A DNA stretch of 35,832 nt from Treponema sp. Lineage in GTDB: Bacteria > Spirochaetota > Spirochaetia > Treponematales > Treponemataceae. The stretch is from assembly GCA_017619795.1 (NCBI GenBank), contig JAFZRP010000007.1:1-35832 (forward strand), in the 5' to 3' direction. The notes below the pieces were generated by a model, which was not told where the DNA came from, did not search any database, and saw only the letters and a program-made list of their open reading frames with translations. Below, in pieces: positions 8,134 through 16,354 of the stretch (positions are counted from its first letter, which is position 1; each line of letters opens with the position of its first letter). A program made the translations under genes and the position numbers.

Positions 8134-8152
8134 ATTTATTCCCCATTGTCAA
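8124..8152 (-). promoter_or_regulatory. Promoter of the methyltransferase operon
   Basis: On the minus strand TTGACA (8147-8152) and CATAAT (8124-8129) are separated by 17 nt, leaving a leader of about 30 nt with a GGGGG ribosome site. I see no equally good promoter for the divergent nuclease in 8134-8205. Confidence 0.65.
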
Positions 8153-8205
8153 TTAAATAAAATTTTCAATTTTTTTCTTCCGATAATAAATATAAGGAAT
8201 AATAA

Positions 8206-9543
8206 ATGGGATTTTCAAATCATAAAGAATTAAGCGATTTTTTTATTAGATTAGGTGTTACTCAATCATTTTATAAAATGTTGGCTGAAAATGATAATTC
8301 AAAACAACAACTATATTTAGGTGGTAGTTTTGATGTTTTACAACAATTGCCGTTTGGAGAAATAACAGTTTATCCTGATAATAAAGAGCCAAATTATAAA
8401 GCTCCAATGGATTTTTATTGGATTAATGATTCTTTAAATTATGAAAAGGCTCCAAACACACAGTTAATACTTTATCCTAAATATCCTGAGGTGAGATTAT
8501 CAGGCTTTTTAAAAGGTTGTCCTACAGCTCCAAGTAAAGATATGCAACCCATTCCAAAAGAACAAAGAAGTACAAATAATAGTAAAGATGGTCGTGTTTT
8601 AATTCTAGGTATAACTCCTGAACGTAAAGTATTTGGTTATTTGGCACCTAAACACTCTTCACTTTCAAAAGATATAGAAAATAGTTTATATAATGTTATT
8701 CCTCTTAATGAAAGAAAAGTATTAAATGAATTTCCTTTAGAAACAAATAATATCGCAGATAAACATGCTTTAATTATTAAACTTAGAGAGTTAGTAAATA
8801 AAGATTGGACTCCATCTGTAAGAATGTATCCTGATGGTATTATAAGACCTTACACTGCACCTAACGGTGGTGGTTATACAATGGAAGCAAATTTTGGGAT
8901 TATTCCCAATGGTGATGCTGAGCCAGATTATAAAGGTTGGGAATTAAAAGCTTATAGTAAAACAACACTTACTTTAATGACACCAGAACCTGATAAAGGT
9001 TTATATCATGATGTGGGTGCAAAAGAATTCGCAATTAAATATGGCCATATAGTTTCTGATAATGAGAGGTATTTTACAGGTCCATTTGTTGTAAATAAAC
9101 CATGTAAGATTTCAGACTTACGAATGGTATTAAATGGTTTTAATGAAACGACCGGTAAATTAGAAAATATTTCTGGTGGTATCATGTTGATTGATACTAA
9201 TAATGAACCAGTAGCAATATGGTCTTTTTCAGGTTTATTAAAGCATTGGTGTAATAAACATCAACATGCTTGTTATATGAGATATGATTCAAAAAAAGAA
9301 AACGAAAATATTTTTTATAAATATAAACCAATTGTTCATTTGGGAGAAGGTACAGAGTTTCCTTTATTTTTACAAGCTATGTCAAAAGGACTCGTAAGAT
9401 ATGATCCAGCTATTAAAGTAATATATGATGAACGTGGTAATAGTAAAGGAAAAGCTCGTAGTCAATTTAGAATTACGGTAAATAATCTTACGAATCTTTA
9501 TTATTCATTCAAGAAAATTGATATTTTTAATAATGATTTTTAG
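8206..9543 (+). CDS. MvaI/BcnI-family type II restriction endonuclease
   Basis: A 445-residue nuclease. The C-terminal half (about 205-435) has the MvaI/BcnI catalytic signature: MEANFGIIPNGDAEPDYKGW followed by ELKAY, in which the acidic residues and the Glu-x-Lys form the metal site of a PD-(D/E)xK fold. MvaI cuts CCWGG and BcnI CCSGG, acting as monomers; this protein is longer, with an N-terminal region (1-200) of unknown role that might be a specificity or effector domain. AAGGA lies seven bases before the ATG. The gene diverges from its cognate methyltransferase across 117 bp and overlaps the convergent phage gene by 4 bp. Confidence 0.88.
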   Translation: MGFSNHKELSDFFIRLGVTQSFYKMLAENDNSKQQLYLGGSFDVLQQLPFGEITVYPDNKEPNYKAPMDFYWINDSLNYEKAPNTQLILYPKYPEVRLSGFLKGCPTAPSKDMQPIPKEQRSTNNSKDGRVLILGITPERKVFGYLAPKHSSLSKDIENSLYNVIPLNERKVLNEFPLETNNIADKHALIIKLRELVNKDWTPSVRMYPDGIIRPYTAPNGGGYTMEANFGIIPNGDAEPDYKGWELKAYSKTTLTLMTPEPDKGLYHDVGAKEFAIKYGHIVSDNERYFTGPFVVNKPCKISDLRMVLNGFNETTGKLENISGGIMLIDTNNEPVAIWSFSGLLKHWCNKHQHACYMRYDSKKENENIFYKYKPIVHLGEGTEFPLFLQAMSKGLVRYDPAIKVIYDERGNSKGKARSQFRITVNNLTNLYYSFKKIDIFNNDF

Positions 9544-10016
9544 GTATTTAACCACTTTTCTTCCAAATCCCAAAACTCACAGCCCAAAGCCTTAGCCGTC
9601 TTTATTGCTCCACGTACAAGGTAAAAATCATTATTCACATTATCCGTAGTAATCAGTCTGTCTGTAACAAACAACTGCTTAATTCTTGCATACCATAAAA
9701 TAATGTATGCTCTAATGTATGTTGAAAGTGCAATAAGAAAGCTTTCACTTTCCCAGAGTATGTAGTTTTTATCGCTGATAAGAAACCAGTTTGTATTACA
9801 GTGTCTTATCATTCGTTTGTGTTCTTCGTCAGTTGGAACAACATCATAATAAGCGCAGATTTCACTTAAGATATAGTGTCTGTCATAAACATTAAAATCT
9901 TTCCACTTGTAATTTCGTTTATCTGCGTTATCAATAATTTCAGTAATCTTTTCATAGTATTTAGGGTTTTCAAGCTGTCTTGCATACTTTGCAAGTTGTT
10001 TATCATAGTTTCTCAT
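9540..10016 (-). CDS. Phage protein, unknown, 158 aa
   Basis: Soluble, strongly charged and aromatic-rich protein (many Tyr and Trp), predicted mainly helical. No known family recognised. It follows the 134-aa connector-like gene by 2 bp, so it belongs to the head/connector operon; the position would suit a tail-completion or connector accessory protein. A segment of about residues 90-115 (SFLIALSTYIRAYIILWYARI) is hydrophobic enough to be a single membrane helix, which would argue against a virion role. The REase gene of the defence island ends inside its stop codon region, marking where the late operon was split. Confidence 0.5.
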   Translation of the reverse strand: MRNYDKQLAKYARQLENPKYYEKITEIIDNADKRNYKWKDFNVYDRHYILSEICAYYDVVPTDEEHKRMIRHCNTNWFLISDKNYILWESESFLIALSTYIRAYIILWYARIKQLFVTDRLITTDNVNNDFYLVRGAIKTAKALGCEFWDLEEKWLNT

Positions 10017-10018
10017 AA

Positions 10019-10423
10019 TTATTCCTCACAGGTAATTTTCAGGCAGATTATATTTTCTTTTACGCCTGTTACTTCAAGATAAATCCAGTTCTTTCCATCA
10101 TATTCATCAATCAATCTTTCAATGGCTTTTTCATATCGCCAAAGTTCAATAGTTTTGTTTTCATAATCCTTTTCAAGATTGATTTCTATCCCCACCGCAA
10201 AAACTGTATTCTCAATAATTCTGTCCTTCTCGTCGTATTCAGCCTCATTCATTTTAAAAGAAAAAGAAGGGTACCTTTTACAGTCTTCGTTTAATTTTGT
10301 GTTGCAAAATTCCTTTAATATAATTCCGTCGTTTATCTCCTTATTGATTTTCTGTATATAAGCTGGAAGTCCTTTTATGAACATCTCTTCCAGTTCCCGG
10401 TAAACATCTTCAAAGTTTTTCAT
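10019..10423 (-). CDS. Head-tail junction/tail-terminator-like protein, 134 aa
   Basis: Small acidic protein with an N-terminal helix (EDVYRELEEMFIKGLPAYI) followed by alternating strands, reminiscent of phage minor tail or tail-terminator proteins that follow the connector gene in HK97-like clusters. No signature motif is seen, and the assignment is positional. It starts directly at the stop of the gp6-like gene (one-base gap) and is followed after 2 bp by the 158-aa gene, so translation is coupled. Confidence 0.45.
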   Translation of the reverse strand: MKNFEDVYRELEEMFIKGLPAYIQKINKEINDGIILKEFCNTKLNEDCKRYPSFSFKMNEAEYDEKDRIIENTVFAVGIEINLEKDYENKTIELWRYEKAIERLIDEYDGKNWIYLEVTGVKENIICLKITCEE

Positions 10424-10933
10424 TTATAAACTTTTCCTTTTGTAGATATCCAGAACATTCTGAATATCTTTTGGAATATAGGATTCAGAATCGTTTGTTT
10501 CGTAGTTTATCTTTTTGTAGAAGTCATTTTTCTTTATCAGGAAGATCTTAATTAAAGCTTCTTTCAAATCCGCAGGTAATGTGTCAGGAGTAAAGCCTGC
10601 ATTATAGTTTAAGAAGAGCACATGTCCTTCATATTCTGGAGAAATAAAGAATATGGTTCTTCCATTTATTACACAGTTAGGCACTTTCTGCTTTGTGTTC
10701 ATATCAATAATGTTCACCATTTCTGTTATGTTGTCTTGTTTTGTTAACACCTTATTGTCTACAACAGTTTGCAGCTCGTTGTAGTTTTTGTCTTTAAGTT
10801 CAAAGCCGAGTATATTTTCAACAAAGGTAATAGTTGAATTAAAGATAAGTTCGTCTGTTGCTATTTCTGTTGCCTTGAGTTCAAGTATTTTCTGTAATTC
10901 TTCAAAGGTAAATGGATTCATTCGTCCTCGCAT
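10424..10933 (-). CDS. Head-tail connector (gp6-like) protein
   Basis: A 169-residue helical protein following the capsid gene, where HK97-type phages encode the gp6-like adaptor that binds the portal ring. The C-terminal half has the LPADLKEALIKIFLIKKNDFYKK type helix expected in these adaptors (xLPxDlkxAlxxLvxxxY pattern), followed by a disordered tail with SYIP and a final helix. Two starts are possible: ATG 10933, without a ribosome site, and ATG 10921, with GAGG four bases upstream. The second may be the true start, giving 165 residues. It is separated from the capsid gene by a 183-bp structured region. Confidence 0.65.
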   Translation of the reverse strand: MRGRMNPFTFEELQKILELKATEIATDELIFNSTITFVENILGFELKDKNYNELQTVVDNKVLTKQDNITEMVNIIDMNTKQKVPNCVINGRTIFFISPEYEGHVLFLNYNAGFTPDTLPADLKEALIKIFLIKKNDFYKKINYETNDSESYIPKDIQNVLDIYKRKSL

Positions 10934-10938
10934 TAAGA

Positions 10939-11058
10939 AAAGCGGGGTTCAGGCAAGTATAACCTTCGTTCAGTCAAATACAAGGCCAAGCCCTTCGGGT
11001 TGCTTCGCAAGCCTTGCATTTGCCTTCACTTCGGTTATTTGGTTTTCGCCCCCGCTTT
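10939..11058 (-). ncRNA. Candidate structured RNA between capsid and connector genes
   Basis: Nested complementary segments: a 9-bp outer stem (10939-10947 with 11050-11058), a 6-bp stem (10959-10964 with 11033-11038), and a 12-bp stem (10975-10986 with 11011-11022). The 12-bp stem has one non-Watson-Crick pair, A-C on the plus strand but G-U on the minus strand, the direction of late transcription. Inside it are two overlapping triloop hairpins (10991-10999 and 11000-11010), both closing a GAA loop on the minus strand. No covariance evidence is available. It could be a regulatory or processing element of the head operon, or a folded repeat. Confidence 0.4.
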
Positions 11059-11087
11059 CCAAAGGCAAATATATATTTGCTTTTGGA
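11058..11087. other. 13-bp hairpin downstream of the capsid gene
   Basis: TCCAAAGGCAAATA (11058-11071) pairs with 11075-11087 with one G-T pair and a short loop. It lies 30 bp past the capsid stop and abuts the larger structured element. It has no T-run, so a simple terminator is unlikely; it may protect the capsid mRNA end. Confidence 0.35.
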
Positions 11088-11116
11088 AGTCAGTTTCTTA
11101 TCTCAAGCCTTATGCA

Positions 11117-12424
11117 TTAAGCAGTGGCGGTCTTGAGAAGAACCATATTTTTCTTTGGTCTTGTCACGAGGAAGCCGTCGCGCTTTCTGAAGCGCATAAA
11201 GAGTTCACCGTATTCAAGGCCTTCGGTTGTTTCATCGAAACGCTTGATTTCAATTCCCTTGCGGTTGCCGTGGATGATTCTTTTTGGATTCATGAAGATA
11301 GCAATTACTTTGTCAGCTTCAAGGTCTGCAAGCTGTGGAAGAAGGCGGCTTTCTACAACGTCGTAGCCGTCAATGCGTCCTGGCATTGAGTCGCCTGGCT
11401 TTCTCCAGATTGGGTTTCCGTTGTCGTCCTGAATGTTTGCAATGTGGTTAAGAACTGTTTCGTTCAAGAACCATTTGCAATACTTTCTTTCTTCCGGCTC
11501 TACTTTGAGCTCGGCAGCTCTGAAGTCGAGGTATGTAAGTTTTGATTCATCGGTGCTTTGAATCCTTGCAACTTCTGCTTCATCCATATTCATTGCGCCT
11601 GTGAATGGGTCATCGTCTGCGATAAGACACTGGCGGTCAAATTCCTGTCCGTAAGCTTCTGTGAAGTCTTCGAGGAACATCTTTCCAAGGTCAACGTAAA
11701 CGTCTTCGCCGAATTCATCAAAGAATGGAACATAGCCTGCAAGTGTGTAAGCCTTGAGCTCTGTTCTTGTCGGCATGTTTGATTTTGTGGCATCAATCTT
11801 CTGGCCGTATGAAGTAAGCCATTTAAGTTCGATTCCACCGCGGTCACGCTCCGGAATGAAAATAGATGGGCCGTTCATTGGTCTGTGGGTTACGAGGTTC
11901 ATCATCATTGACTGCTTTTCAGCTTCCTGCATGATGGTCTCTTCGTAAATCGGATTGATAAGATACTGGTCATTGTTTGCAAGGTTTCCGATTGGTTCGC
12001 CAAGAACAGCTTTTGAAGGAACAAAGCCTTTTCCGGTTTCCCAAGAAAAGTCTTTCGGATTGTTCCATTTTTCGGCTCTGATGTTCGGACAGAACTTGAG
12101 TTTTCCTAAAACTTCCTGGTCCTTGTTCCAGGCAGCGCACAAAGCTTTACCAAGATTGTATTCCACATCACGCAAAGAAAGCTGCTCCATCTTTGTGTCA
12201 GCCTGTTTCATTGCTTCGCGGAAGTTCTTGATTGCATCCTTACAGCCAAGAATTTCAGATGTTGTTGCATCCTCAGTGTCGCCAAGAATCTTCAACATCT
12301 GTTCGGTGATTTCCTGCTGTTCCAGGAAATACTTGTTGATCTGTTCAACAGTTGCAGCTTCACTTGGAAGATTAGCTTTCATATTGTCCAATCTCTTGTG
12401 AAGAGCTAAAATAACTTCGTTCAA
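11117..12424 (-). CDS. HK97-family major capsid protein
   Basis: A 435-residue precursor: residues 1-110 are a helical, charged scaffold-like delta region (coiled coil), and about 130-435 form the HK97-fold capsid domain with the features of phage capsid family proteins (GYVPFFDEFGEDVYVDLGKMF, KYCKWFLNE, GYDVVESRLLP, and the C-terminal GELFMRFRKRDGFLVTRP). The protease encoded just upstream would remove the delta region during maturation. The TTG at 12424 is chosen because AAGGAGGG lies six bases upstream; an upstream ATG would place this strong ribosome site inside the gene. Codon use is visibly richer in GC than the defence island, typical of a highly expressed gene. Confidence 0.85.
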   Translation of the reverse strand: MNEVILALHKRLDNMKANLPSEAATVEQINKYFLEQQEITEQMLKILGDTEDATTSEILGCKDAIKNFREAMKQADTKMEQLSLRDVEYNLGKALCAAWNKDQEVLGKLKFCPNIRAEKWNNPKDFSWETGKGFVPSKAVLGEPIGNLANNDQYLINPIYEETIMQEAEKQSMMMNLVTHRPMNGPSIFIPERDRGGIELKWLTSYGQKIDATKSNMPTRTELKAYTLAGYVPFFDEFGEDVYVDLGKMFLEDFTEAYGQEFDRQCLIADDDPFTGAMNMDEAEVARIQSTDESKLTYLDFRAAELKVEPEERKYCKWFLNETVLNHIANIQDDNGNPIWRKPGDSMPGRIDGYDVVESRLLPQLADLEADKVIAIFMNPKRIIHGNRKGIEIKRFDETTEGLEYGELFMRFRKRDGFLVTRPKKNMVLLKTATA

Positions 12425-12510
12425 GTTATCCCTCCTTAAGATAATTTGAATAACAGAGCTGCGCATAGATGTTCCTTTAACTAAACTCAGCTCTGTTTTT
12501 TTTTGCACCT

Positions 12511-13140
12511 CTAAGCTCGTGCCAAGCCCATCCGTAATTTATCGTAAAATGAACATTCTTCATTTTGGATAACTCTTTCAATCTCAAGTTTTTTAGTCGG
12601 CTGGTTCAATGCAAATGGATTTGCCGGAACACAACAGATAGAAAATTCCAGAAGCTCCTGTTTACGGAAAATGCAGTCGCAGTCTCGGTCTTTCGCTTCA
12701 AGGAACTCAAGTTCATCTACACGAAAGCCAACAGAACCACAACGCAAAACTCCGGCTTTTACTCTCTGGCCAATGCTCCATCCAAACTCGTCAAACTCCT
12801 TATCATTGAAAACAATGTCGCCTTCGAGCTGCTTTTCAGCACTTACATTTTTCGCAATGCCGATTGCAGGAATTGTGTAGTCATGGCTCCATAGCACAAC
12901 AGGATTCATAAGATAGTTTTTCAAATCCCAGCCACTCTGGTCTACTTTTTCAAAGTCGCGGTCAGTATCAAAAGTAGACATCACCCAATGGAAGCTGTCT
13001 TTTTCCACATCCACAGACTTGAATACTTCAACCTGCGCCGCAACTTTTCCGGAATGAGTATTGTCTTTTAAGAAAGACAAAAACAGATTCTTGTTTTTAG
13101 AAAACTCTTTGTTTTCAACGCCGTCAATTTTTACTAACAA
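12511..13140 (-). CDS. HK97-type prohead protease
   Basis: A 209-residue serine protease of the phage prohead (U35/S78) type, which processes the capsid precursor. The His is in LWSHDY (near 85) and the Ser in LLEFSICCVPANPFAL (near 168), the usual H...S pair with the PANP signature. The start is a TTG at 13140 with AGGAG six bases upstream; the gene overlaps the regulator gene by 7 bp. An 86-bp gap containing AAGGAGGG precedes the capsid gene. The two cysteines next to the active Ser are uncommon but do not remove any catalytic residue. Confidence 0.82.
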   Translation of the reverse strand: MLVKIDGVENKEFSKNKNLFLSFLKDNTHSGKVAAQVEVFKSVDVEKDSFHWVMSTFDTDRDFEKVDQSGWDLKNYLMNPVVLWSHDYTIPAIGIAKNVSAEKQLEGDIVFNDKEFDEFGWSIGQRVKAGVLRCGSVGFRVDELEFLEAKDRDCDCIFRKQELLEFSICCVPANPFALNQPTKKLEIERVIQNEECSFYDKLRMGLARA

Positions 13141-13787
13141 TTCCAGCTCCTGTAATTTATTTTTTCAAGCTGCCTGTTAAGGACAGCAAAATCATTCATA
13201 GTTTCACAACCGATTTTGTATTTGATCCGGTTGATATGAGTTCTTAATGTATCTAATTCAATATCAAGTAAGTCACCAATTTCTTTTGGTGCTTTTCCTT
13301 CACCCAGATACATTCCAATCGCAAGTTCAAGTTCTGTGATTTCAGAACAATACTTACGGTTTCTAAGATGCTCATTGCTATCCAGAGCTTTCAGAACATC
13401 TTCAGGAAAGTATGTTTTTCCACTCAGGATATTTCTCAAAATCTTTATAAACTCATTGTAGTTTTCAATGTTGCTTATAAAGCCATCGACCTTAAGGTCA
13501 TAAATGCGAAGTCCAAAGAACTGAGAACAGACAGCCTTCTGTTCTACAAAAAAAATACGCAGCTTACGGTTATAAACTCTTAAAGCTTTAATTTTGAACT
13601 TCAATACATAGCTGAGAAAGTATTTATCAAAAAATACAATATCATCTTCAGCACTCTTCAAATGATATAAAATGTCTCTATCATTTGAACCATCTACAAT
13701 CTGCAGCGCAGGGTTTGCTGCATGAACACAATGTCTAATAATCTCCTTTGTGACTTCATCACATGTCGCAATAATCACTTTAGTCAT
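13134..13787 (-). CDS. LuxR/NarL-type regulator inside the phage head operon
   Basis: A 217-residue protein with an N-terminal receiver-like domain (1-125) and a C-terminal LuxR-type HTH (about 145-205: SEITELELAIGMYLGEGKAP followed by KEIGDLL, then LDTLRTHINRIKYKIG). An acidic pair in TCDE and an Asp in IVFFDKYF fit the phosphorylation site, but the conserved Thr/Ser and Lys are not evident (IFFVEQ, DGFISN), so it may be a pseudo-receiver that works without phosphorylation. It lies between portal and protease, where phages do not normally carry a transcription factor. It is the best candidate in the window to activate the TCTAGAC-containing promoters (inference). Confidence 0.75.
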   Translation of the reverse strand: MTKVIIATCDEVTKEIIRHCVHAANPALQIVDGSNDRDILYHLKSAEDDIVFFDKYFLSYVLKFKIKALRVYNRKLRIFFVEQKAVCSQFFGLRIYDLKVDGFISNIENYNEFIKILRNILSGKTYFPEDVLKALDSNEHLRNRKYCSEITELELAIGMYLGEGKAPKEIGDLLDIELDTLRTHINRIKYKIGCETMNDFAVLNRQLEKINYRSWNC

Positions 13788-13806
13788 AGTTTTTTATCTC
13801 TCTTAC

Positions 13807-15009
13807 TTAAACTTTTTCAGTAGAAGATTTATCCACAGGTATCAGAGTTGAAGGCCTAAACCAGATATCCCCCCACGGTTTTTCTTTTTCGCCTCTTGCT
13901 CTCAAAACATCGTTTATTGTCTTGAGGCCTGCGTTAATCTCCGCGATGTCTCTATTGCTTTGAGCATCCTCGCTCTCTTGCAATTCCGGTATAGAATTAA
14001 GATTAAAAATACCTTCGTAAGGTAAATTAAATCTCCTGAAAAACTGTACTTCCAGAATCTGTTCAAAGTTTCTTAGAAGTGGAATCAAAGTAAAGTTCCA
14101 GAAAGCCCGGTGCTGACTGTCAGTGTCAGTACCGCTTAAAGAACTTTTGGAATCCTGAATATTTGCAACTCTTGGTGGAATTCCATATTTTGCAAGCAAA
14201 GTATAAAGGTTCCATTTTTTCATATCGTAAAGCTTCAGAACATCAGGGCTGAAAGTCAGCGGCTGATATTCTGTACCTTTACCCAGCACGGCAACACGGT
14301 TTTTCATTCCGTGGCCATATTTGGAATCCCAGGTTCTTGCAAGTAATTCAGCTTCAGTCTCTGTTAATACCTGGTCTGTTTTTAATAAACCTTTTGGAAC
14401 ACCTCCTTCTTTAAGCAGTCCTGTATTCTGCCTTGAGGCTAACAGGTCCTGTTCCACTTCAAGCCCAAGACTTACAAGTGGGCTGACACCTCTGAATTCA
14501 TTCCATGGGTTCCAGTCCTTAAAATGAATCAGCTCATCAGGAAGAATAAAAACAGGCTTTCCGCTTCCACCTTCCGTGTACACCCATTTTGTTATCTTGC
14601 CGTCAGAAACTACATGCTGCATGTTTCTTGGATTTAAGATGTAAATAGTCTTTGGAAGTCCGCAGACATAATCCTCACCAAACCACCAGAAAGCTTCGCC
14701 GTCTAAGTTCCACCATGCACAAGTCTGTTTCCATAAATCAAAGCGGCTCATAGATTTATTCGGAAAGCGGAAGAGTTTTGAAACCTCGCAATCCGTTACA
14801 GCCTGGCCGCCTTTTCTTATTTCAAACTCTGCTCTTGCCACATTCCGGGCAAGTATATCGATACATACCGAAGCCCAGGAATGTTCAAGATAAGGATCTG
14901 AACAGGCTTTCTTTTCAGGCACCGCAAAATCTTCAGAAACATTGGCGTTGTTTACTTCGTTCATGCTTCTGAGCTTTTTCCCCCTGAACAAGAAAGACTT
15001 TATTTTCAT
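13807..15009 (-). CDS. Phage portal protein (HK97 type)
   Basis: A 400-residue portal of the phage_portal/HK97 gp3 family: it forms the dodecameric ring through which DNA enters and leaves the head. Diagnostic stretches include WASVCIDILARNVARAEFEI (about 45-65), the LPDELIHFKDWNPWNEFRGVSPL region (about 155-180), KYGIPPRVANI, and the C-terminal LIPLLRNFEQILEVQFFRRF segment. GGGG lies eight bases before the ATG at 15009. It follows the large terminase after a 130-bp gap and precedes the regulator gene by 19 bp. The N-terminal 25 residues are basic and poorly conserved in appearance. Confidence 0.88.
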   Translation of the reverse strand: MKIKSFLFRGKKLRSMNEVNNANVSEDFAVPEKKACSDPYLEHSWASVCIDILARNVARAEFEIRKGGQAVTDCEVSKLFRFPNKSMSRFDLWKQTCAWWNLDGEAFWWFGEDYVCGLPKTIYILNPRNMQHVVSDGKITKWVYTEGGSGKPVFILPDELIHFKDWNPWNEFRGVSPLVSLGLEVEQDLLASRQNTGLLKEGGVPKGLLKTDQVLTETEAELLARTWDSKYGHGMKNRVAVLGKGTEYQPLTFSPDVLKLYDMKKWNLYTLLAKYGIPPRVANIQDSKSSLSGTDTDSQHRAFWNFTLIPLLRNFEQILEVQFFRRFNLPYEGIFNLNSIPELQESEDAQSNRDIAEINAGLKTINDVLRARGEKEKPWGDIWFRPSTLIPVDKSSTEKV

Positions 15010-15062
15010 AACAAAATCCCCATATATATAATTGTTTTCGTTGTGCGATTTTAGGCAGTGTT

Positions 15063-15104
15063 TTTAAAAGAATTTTTCATTTTTTTGAAAATTCTTAAAA
15101 ATAA
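15063..15104. other. AT-rich inverted repeat between terminase and portal
   Basis: Within the 130-bp gap 15010-15139, AAGAATTTTTCA and TGAAAATTCTT lie as inverted arms around a short T-rich centre. It may be a weak terminator or processing hairpin between terL and the portal gene. No clear promoter is seen. Confidence 0.3.
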
Positions 15105-15139
15105 TCACTATACAGAACCCTATACAATGATTTTCGGCC

Positions 15140-16354
15140 TTATTTCATCACAATACCGCCCATACACGGACTAAAAATTGCATAACGCATTGCGTCCATG
15201 TAATGGTCATTTACTTTTACAATCTGGTTGTTTTCGTCACGCGAATAATCCCAGATTTCACCAAGAACACCGGTACAATCTTTGCAAACAAAGAACTGCC
15301 CGCGCTCAATTTTTGCAATAATAAAATCAATTCCTGCATCCACGCTGTTGTTTGCTTTTACGCCTCCCGGAACTTCCTGTATTCGTTCACCGCCTGCAGG
15401 GTCGCAGTAGGTAACAAAGCTTTCGTTATACCAGCCTTTAGCAGTCTGATTTTCCACGCTTGTTTTTGTCGTTATATTAAAGCCGCCAAAGTCAGCAATA
15501 ACATAAACTGTTTCTCCAACCCAGCCGATTTTCACAGCTGCAATATGAAGTCCAAAATCCTGTCCGCCAGTGTAGCGGTCAAACTTTTCTGGAAGCTCTT
15601 CACGAGGTATGATCATAGATTCTTCAAACTTCTCGTAAACACTTCCTTCCGGCTTTACCCAAAGACCGTCACGGAATCTCGCTTTCTGTTTTTCCGGCAT
15701 GTTATCCAGAATGTCAGAAATGTAATCCGCGTCTAAGTTTTCAGCATTATCCGCAGGGTTCAAAACCGCAGAAGCATAAAGATCAGGCTTGTTCAGCAGC
15801 TCGTCAGTTCTCGGCTCAATCTTTCGGATAAACACCTTGTAAGCCCAATGCATAGGGCTACACGGGTTGCAGTCATAGAAAAACTTATTCTTGCAGCCTT
15901 CAACCTTCATCGCTAATCGCGAGTAGGCAGTAGTAATTGCAGAATAAGAAATCTGGCTTACTTCGTTAAAGTAAATCGTCACATATTCGTGACCCAAAAT
16001 CCTATCAACCTGTTCTTTGTCGCCAAGTCCGCCAATCCATATTTCAGAACCATTCCAGAGTTTTATAACTCCGTCGTGTACATTGGCTTTGTAATTTGCT
16101 GCCCCGATTGTTTTATTCAGCCATGGAAGTAAAGTCTCATGAAGTACAGAGCTTCTGGCATCCTTCGCACGAAAGCGGCAAATTAAATGACGGCTTCCAG
16201 GATAAGCACACGCACGGAAAATAATTGCCATTACAAGAACGGTAGTTTTTCCCGAACGCGAACCGCCAAAAAGCAGAATATGCTTTGCAGAACTTTTCAA
16301 AAGTTCCAGAGCTTTTTTCTGTACTTCCGTCGGCTTAAAAACTTCTTTCGTCAT
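15140..16354 (-). CDS. terL: Terminase large subunit
   Basis: A 404-residue packaging motor. The N-terminal ATPase has Walker A GGSRSGKT (30-37) and Walker B with the catalytic acid in VTIYFNE (about 125-131). The C-terminal nuclease domain starts near residue 240 with GGQDFG and includes YCDPAGGERIQ and the late acidic DHYMDAMRYA. It cuts concatemeric phage DNA and pumps it into the prohead through the portal. The ATG overlaps the small subunit gene by 4 bp, showing translational coupling. Its length is slightly short for the family but all motifs are present. Confidence 0.9.
   Translation of the reverse strand: MTKEVFKPTEVQKKALELLKSSAKHILLFGGSRSGKTTVLVMAIIFRACAYPGSRHLICRFRAKDARSSVLHETLLPWLNKTIGAANYKANVHDGVIKLWNGSEIWIGGLGDKEQVDRILGHEYVTIYFNEVSQISYSAITTAYSRLAMKVEGCKNKFFYDCNPCSPMHWAYKVFIRKIEPRTDELLNKPDLYASAVLNPADNAENLDADYISDILDNMPEKQKARFRDGLWVKPEGSVYEKFEESMIIPREELPEKFDRYTGGQDFGLHIAAVKIGWVGETVYVIADFGGFNITTKTSVENQTAKGWYNESFVTYCDPAGGERIQEVPGGVKANNSVDAGIDFIIAKIERGQFFVCKDCTGVLGEIWDYSRDENNQIVKVNDHYMDAMRYAIFSPCMGGIVMK

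Larger units (their letters stand above)
3500..9543. mobile_element. Defence island inserted in the phage late operon
   Basis: Six genes unrelated to virion assembly separate the connector genes (from 9540 upward) from the tail genes (3413 downward). They include a type II methyltransferase and nuclease, an Mrr-type nuclease and three unknowns, in mixed orientation, whereas all surrounding phage genes run on the minus strand. The DNA is visibly more AT-rich than the head genes. The right boundary is tight: the restriction enzyme gene and the 158-aa phage gene overlap tail to tail by 4 bp. No transposase, integrase or terminal repeats mark the ends, apart from the 62-bp repeat on the left. Confidence 0.6.

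Noticed and set aside
11000..12401. Several plus-strand frames opposite the capsid gene
   Set aside because: They mirror the capsid coding sequence and have no ribosome sites or recognisable protein features.
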